Shown here: piece by piece, positions 62,643-64,000 of the stretch
Position numbering within the stretch: the first letter of the stretch is position 1
How the letters are laid out: the number at the start of each line of letters is the position of its first letter
Assembly: GCA_947646735.1 (NCBI GenBank)
Contig: CANTFK010000174.1
Coordinates: 62,001-126,000 of the forward strand
Source of the DNA: Peronospora farinosa
Taxonomy: Eukaryota; Oomycota; Peronosporomycetes; Peronosporales; Peronosporaceae
Direction: 5' to 3'
Length of the DNA: 64,000 nt
Position numbers and translations under genes: made by a program
The notes under the pieces: model-generated
The model's database searches: none
The model's input: only the letters and a program-made list of their open reading frames with translations
What the model was told of the DNA's origin: nothing

Positions 62643-63037
62643 GAAGCTTGTTCAGCTTCTCGTGCGCAGTGGACGGTAATTAGTAAATTCAAGACTGGCT
62701 TACATTTCATTGAAATTAACTAAACTATAATTAACTACTGATTGGACGAATGTAAAGATCGGATACGCGTCTCTTTAGAAGCGTATACTAACGTGCAGGC
62801 TTCAAATATATTTAAGGTCGCTGATGACGTCTGTCTGAAGCGTCACCATGATGCCTAGTCCCAACTGGGCGTCAATTCCGTTGAATGTGAATCCATCCAT
62901 GGATATCACATTTACGAGGGTGGGTCACATTAATGTGACACACTCAAGTGTCAGGCCTAAGGTACCACGTACGGTTTTAGGTCTGCTCGCTTAGTATTCG
63001 ATACGCTACGAACCGTGTAACGTTTATCCCGTTACAC
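62643..63037 (-). repeat. Truncated LTR of the element D family, reverse orientation
   Basis: On the minus strand it starts TGTAACGGGATAAACGTTAC at 63037 and follows the D LTR block by block to CACTGCGCACGAGAAGCT. It is then cut by the neighbouring LTR. Its start is a 7-bp inverted repeat (TGTAACG/CGTTACA). Confidence 0.75.
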
Positions 63038-63067
63038 CATCTCCTCATACAAGCGATTTTTACATTT

Positions 63068-63980
63068 TTGCAAAACATCGAAAAAGAGACGATGCCGTTG
63101 AAATGTGGTAAGGCTGATGGGTCGCCTGCAAAGGCGCCCATCCAGACCCACACAAAAGGCACGCGCCGCGATATTTCGCAGCCGTTGCTAAGTGTCTCTG
63201 TGACAACGCCGACATCTAATGTCAGCTTGTCAGCAGAAAACACTACTATGGTGCAGATGATGACATGTATCTCATTCTTGACAACAATGAGAGTACACCA
63301 TTGCCATCACCCCAAAGAGGTGATGTGAACAGTGCTCTGATGGGTCATTTGTCCCCATCATTTAAGACACCCAACCTTTAGTAAGCTTCCATGCTTCCTG
63401 ACAGCGAGGGCAATGCCTCTTCGTCTGTTTGAACTAGCGTAACGAATACAACCGAGCTCGGTGTTTTAAAAGAAACAGCCGCGGCACAGCAGTGGGTCGG
63501 CGATTCCAATTGTCTATCTCTGTCAACCCTACGTCTAACGTCTTGACAATCTACAATGAAGAGTCAGACTCAGGCGAGGGTAAGCAAAAAGCCCCTTCGA
63601 CTACACAGTCGTCCTCACTAACACGCCGTCGCAAAGGCGATTACGTGATTGATAGTTTGCCAGAAATGCCACCGCCATCCGAGTGGTCACGCTCGAATGG
63701 CAATAGTGCGACGCTTCTAGAGCGTGCCACTATTGACGCTAAAACGTTTCAGCGTCTTTCCATCATATAAAAGGCAGAGCAAAGCACGAGGTCGTGCTTT
63801 CCCTAACCTCGTCGTGTTGCGTTTGAATGAAAGAACCGACGAATACGAGGAAGAGTTCCTGCGCCGTGTTACACCGCATGAAGATGCAGTGAAACAGCGG
63901 TCGCAGCGTGTCAGATTTCCTATGACGCGTGCGAAAAAAATATTGGGCAGTAATATACCCCCAAATTTTTCTCGTCACGC
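63068..63980 (+). pseudogene. Decayed ORF of the unidentified repeat (right copy)
   Basis: Same protein as 1-1122 in the opposite orientation. Pieces: 63068-63328 (ATPTSNV-type, Ser/Thr-rich) and 63492-63770 (PTSNVLTIYNEESDSGEG, LPEMPPPSEWSRSNGNSATL, ERATIDAKTFQRLS). Further broken text to the edge reads VTPHEDAVKQRSQRVRFPMT. Stops and shifts are present. Function unknown. Confidence 0.5.
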
Positions 63981-64000
63981 CGCCACTGCTTGGCCATCAG

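Noticed and set aside
62643..63037. LTR considered as the missing 3' LTR of element D
   Set aside because: It is in the opposite orientation to D and truncated, and element C lies between.

Overview
The window looks like a plant-pathogenic oomycete of the Peronosporales (Phytophthora or a downy mildew). It holds a secreted RXLR effector with W/L/Y-type repeats and a decayed sister copy, three NLP genes, short introns of 77 and 79 bp, and an oomycete-type initiator just upstream of BOLA3. Its Ty3/gypsy elements carry a second, archaeal-like RNase H. I cannot assign a species. Everything here was read by eye; no search or alignment was run.

Layout. At 1-20 kb a decayed gypsy element (A, + strand) is split by a younger 12.3-kb gypsy element (B, - strand, 4525-16820). 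B has near-identical LTRs and a clean 4-bp target duplication. At 20-22.7 kb there is repeat-rich sequence without a recognisable gene. At 22.7-46.4 kb lies a gene island. An inverted duplication (about 22.7-25.6 kb and 43.6-46.4 kb) carries the RXLR effector: the left copy is intact and the right copy is a pseudogene. Between the arms are RIC1 (Golgi Rab-GEF subunit with an inserted PDZ-like segment), a bidirectional promoter, BOLA3, HGPRT, three NLP genes sharing promoter blocks, a hAT-derived gene with eroded catalytic residues, and a Ty1/copia remnant. At 46.6-64 kb there is a second nest. Gypsy element D (gag, protease, RT) is split by element E (6.6 kb, 325-bp LTRs, 5-bp target duplication) and then by internally deleted element C, which is related to A and B. 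Two further LTRs in reverse orientation follow. The final kilobase is a copy, in opposite orientation, of the unidentified repeat ORF at the very start of the window.

How it fits together. Housekeeping genes (vesicle trafficking, mitochondrial Fe-S maturation, purine salvage) sit next to secreted virulence-type genes in a retrotransposon-rich setting, as expected of a dynamic compartment of an oomycete genome. The most novel signal is in the transposons. A and B, although diverged, both carry between pol and the 3' LTR a homologous gene on the strand opposite to pol, with a coiled-coil N-terminal part, a Ser/Pro-rich linker and a conserved C-terminal domain. Many reading frames in the repeats are broken, so B and D are described by domain rather than as intact polyproteins.
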